Shown here: positions 4,609 to 5,015 of the stretch, one piece after another
How the letters are laid out: each line of letters begins with the position of its first letter
Numbering within the stretch: the stretch's first letter is position 1
Source of the DNA: Rhodospirillaceae bacterium
GTDB taxonomy: Bacteria > Pseudomonadota > Alphaproteobacteria > DSM-16000 > Inquilinaceae
Length of the DNA stretch: 5,015 nucleotides
NCBI GenBank assembly: GCA_020638595.1
Contig: JACKIG010000004.1
Span: forward strand, 1 to 5,015
Direction of reading: 5' to 3'
Position numbers and translations under genes: made by a program
Notes under the pieces: generated by a model
The model's input: only the letters and a program-made list of their open reading frames with translations
Told to the model about the DNA's origin: nothing
Databases searched by the model: none

Positions 4609-5015
4609 ATGGAACCCAACACCAACCGATTTGCCGGGAAGATCGCCCTCGTCACCGGCGCGGCCTCCGGCATTGGCCGGGCAATCGCGGCACGCCTGGT
4701 GGCCGAGGGCGCCCGTGTGGTCGGCGGCGATCGCAACGAGCACGGCCTGAACCAGCTGGCGCACGAACTGGGCGATTCGTTCGCGTTCGCCCTGGCCGAC
4801 GTAACCGCTGAAGCCGACGGCGAAGCCCTGGTGGCCCTGGCGGTCGACCGGTTCGGCGGCCTCGACCTGGCCTTCAACGTCGCCGGCGGCAGCCGACCCG
4901 GTTATCTGCTGGATCTGTCGGAGGACGATTGGCAGTGGACCATCGACCTCTGCCTGAAAGGCGTGTTCCTGGGCGTCAAGCACCAGGCGCGGCAGATGGT
5001 GCGGGGCGGCAAGGG
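4609..5015 (+). CDS. Short-chain dehydrogenase/reductase (SDR), N-terminal part, cut by the right edge
   Basis: The first 135 residues of an SDR (whole proteins are usually about 250 residues), with no stop before the window ends. ATG 4609 is preceded by AGGAG (4597-4601) at 7 nt. The Rossmann cofactor motif is T16-G-A-A-S-G-I-G23. D41 at the end of the second strand (VVGGD) suggests NAD(H) preference over NADP(H). D64-V65 is the adenine-contacting pair. N90-V-A-G93 is the structural NNAG-type motif. In the fourth helix the segment DLCLKGVFLGVKH (113-125) has C115 where classical SDRs usually have the Asn of the Asn-Ser-Tyr-Lys tetrad (NLxGVF). The catalytic Ser and YxxxK lie beyond the edge and cannot be checked. 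It is probably a cytoplasmic oxidoreductase for an alcohol or ketone; the substrate is unknown. It is divergent from the BMP lipoprotein gene and may share regulation with it. Confidence 0.92.
   Translation, partial: MEPNTNRFAGKIALVTGAASGIGRAIAARLVAEGARVVGGDRNEHGLNQLAHELGDSFAFALADVTAEADGEALVALAVDRFGGLDLAFNVAGGSRPGYLLDLSEDDWQWTIDLCLKGVFLGVKHQARQMVRGGK

Noticed and set aside
2766..4811. A 681-residue open frame on the plus strand across three genes
   Set aside because: It runs out of frame through the monooxygenase and SDR and antisense through the lipoprotein. It is long only because stops are rare in GC-rich DNA.
1..5015. Mobile element, CRISPR, RNA gene or defence system
   Set aside because: I saw no transposase motif, terminal repeats, spaced direct repeats, tRNA-like cloverleaf or rRNA segment on either strand; the space is nearly all filled by five metabolic or transport genes.

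Overview
The window looks like a piece of a high-GC proteobacterial chromosome. An alphaproteobacterium of the Rhodospirillales/Rhizobiales type is the best guess. The basis is strong G/C bias at third codon positions, short spacers, and a gene mix typical of environmental heterotrophs (NtaA/SnaA/DszA-type monooxygenase, BMP-type binding protein, SDR). The taxonomic call is inference, since no marker gene is present. I see no rRNA, tRNA, CRISPR array, transposase or IS end.

Layout: five protein genes, with the first and last cut by the window edges. (1) Minus strand, 1-783: a protein with an N-terminal thioredoxin-like part (CPTC, later VPT) joined to a conserved domain I cannot name; its 3' end lies off the left edge. 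(2) Minus strand, 854-1750: a complete alpha/beta hydrolase, just upstream of gene 1 on the same strand. The 70-nt spacer holds a strong GC-rich hairpin followed by a good ribosome binding site. (3) Plus strand, 1984-3342: a complete FMN-dependent monooxygenase of the NtaA/SnaA/DszA family, divergent from gene 2 across a 233-bp control region. (4) Minus strand, 3396-4469: a BMP-family substrate-binding lipoprotein, convergent with gene 3. A 9-bp-arm hairpin between them probably serves as a shared terminator. (5) Plus strand, 4609 to the right edge: the N-terminal half of a short-chain dehydrogenase/reductase, divergent from gene 4 across an AT-rich 139-bp region containing a palindrome.

How they may work together: genes 1-3 look like a small catabolic group. 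The flavin monooxygenase would oxidise a small organic (often S- or N-containing) compound, the hydrolase would cleave an ester, lactone or similar bond, and the thioredoxin-like protein would have an unknown, possibly redox, role. Genes 4 and 5 form a second divergent pair, possibly uptake or sensing of a nucleoside-like ligand plus an alcohol/ketone oxidoreductase. No flavin reductase, ABC permease, ATPase or regulator is visible, so these links are inferred from position only.

Nothing here is clearly a new system. The items most worth a second look are the unnamed thioredoxin-fused protein, the intercistronic hairpin ahead of it, the orphan BMP lipoprotein with its AT-rich promoter/operator region, and the SDR whose usual catalytic-tetrad Asn appears to be Cys.
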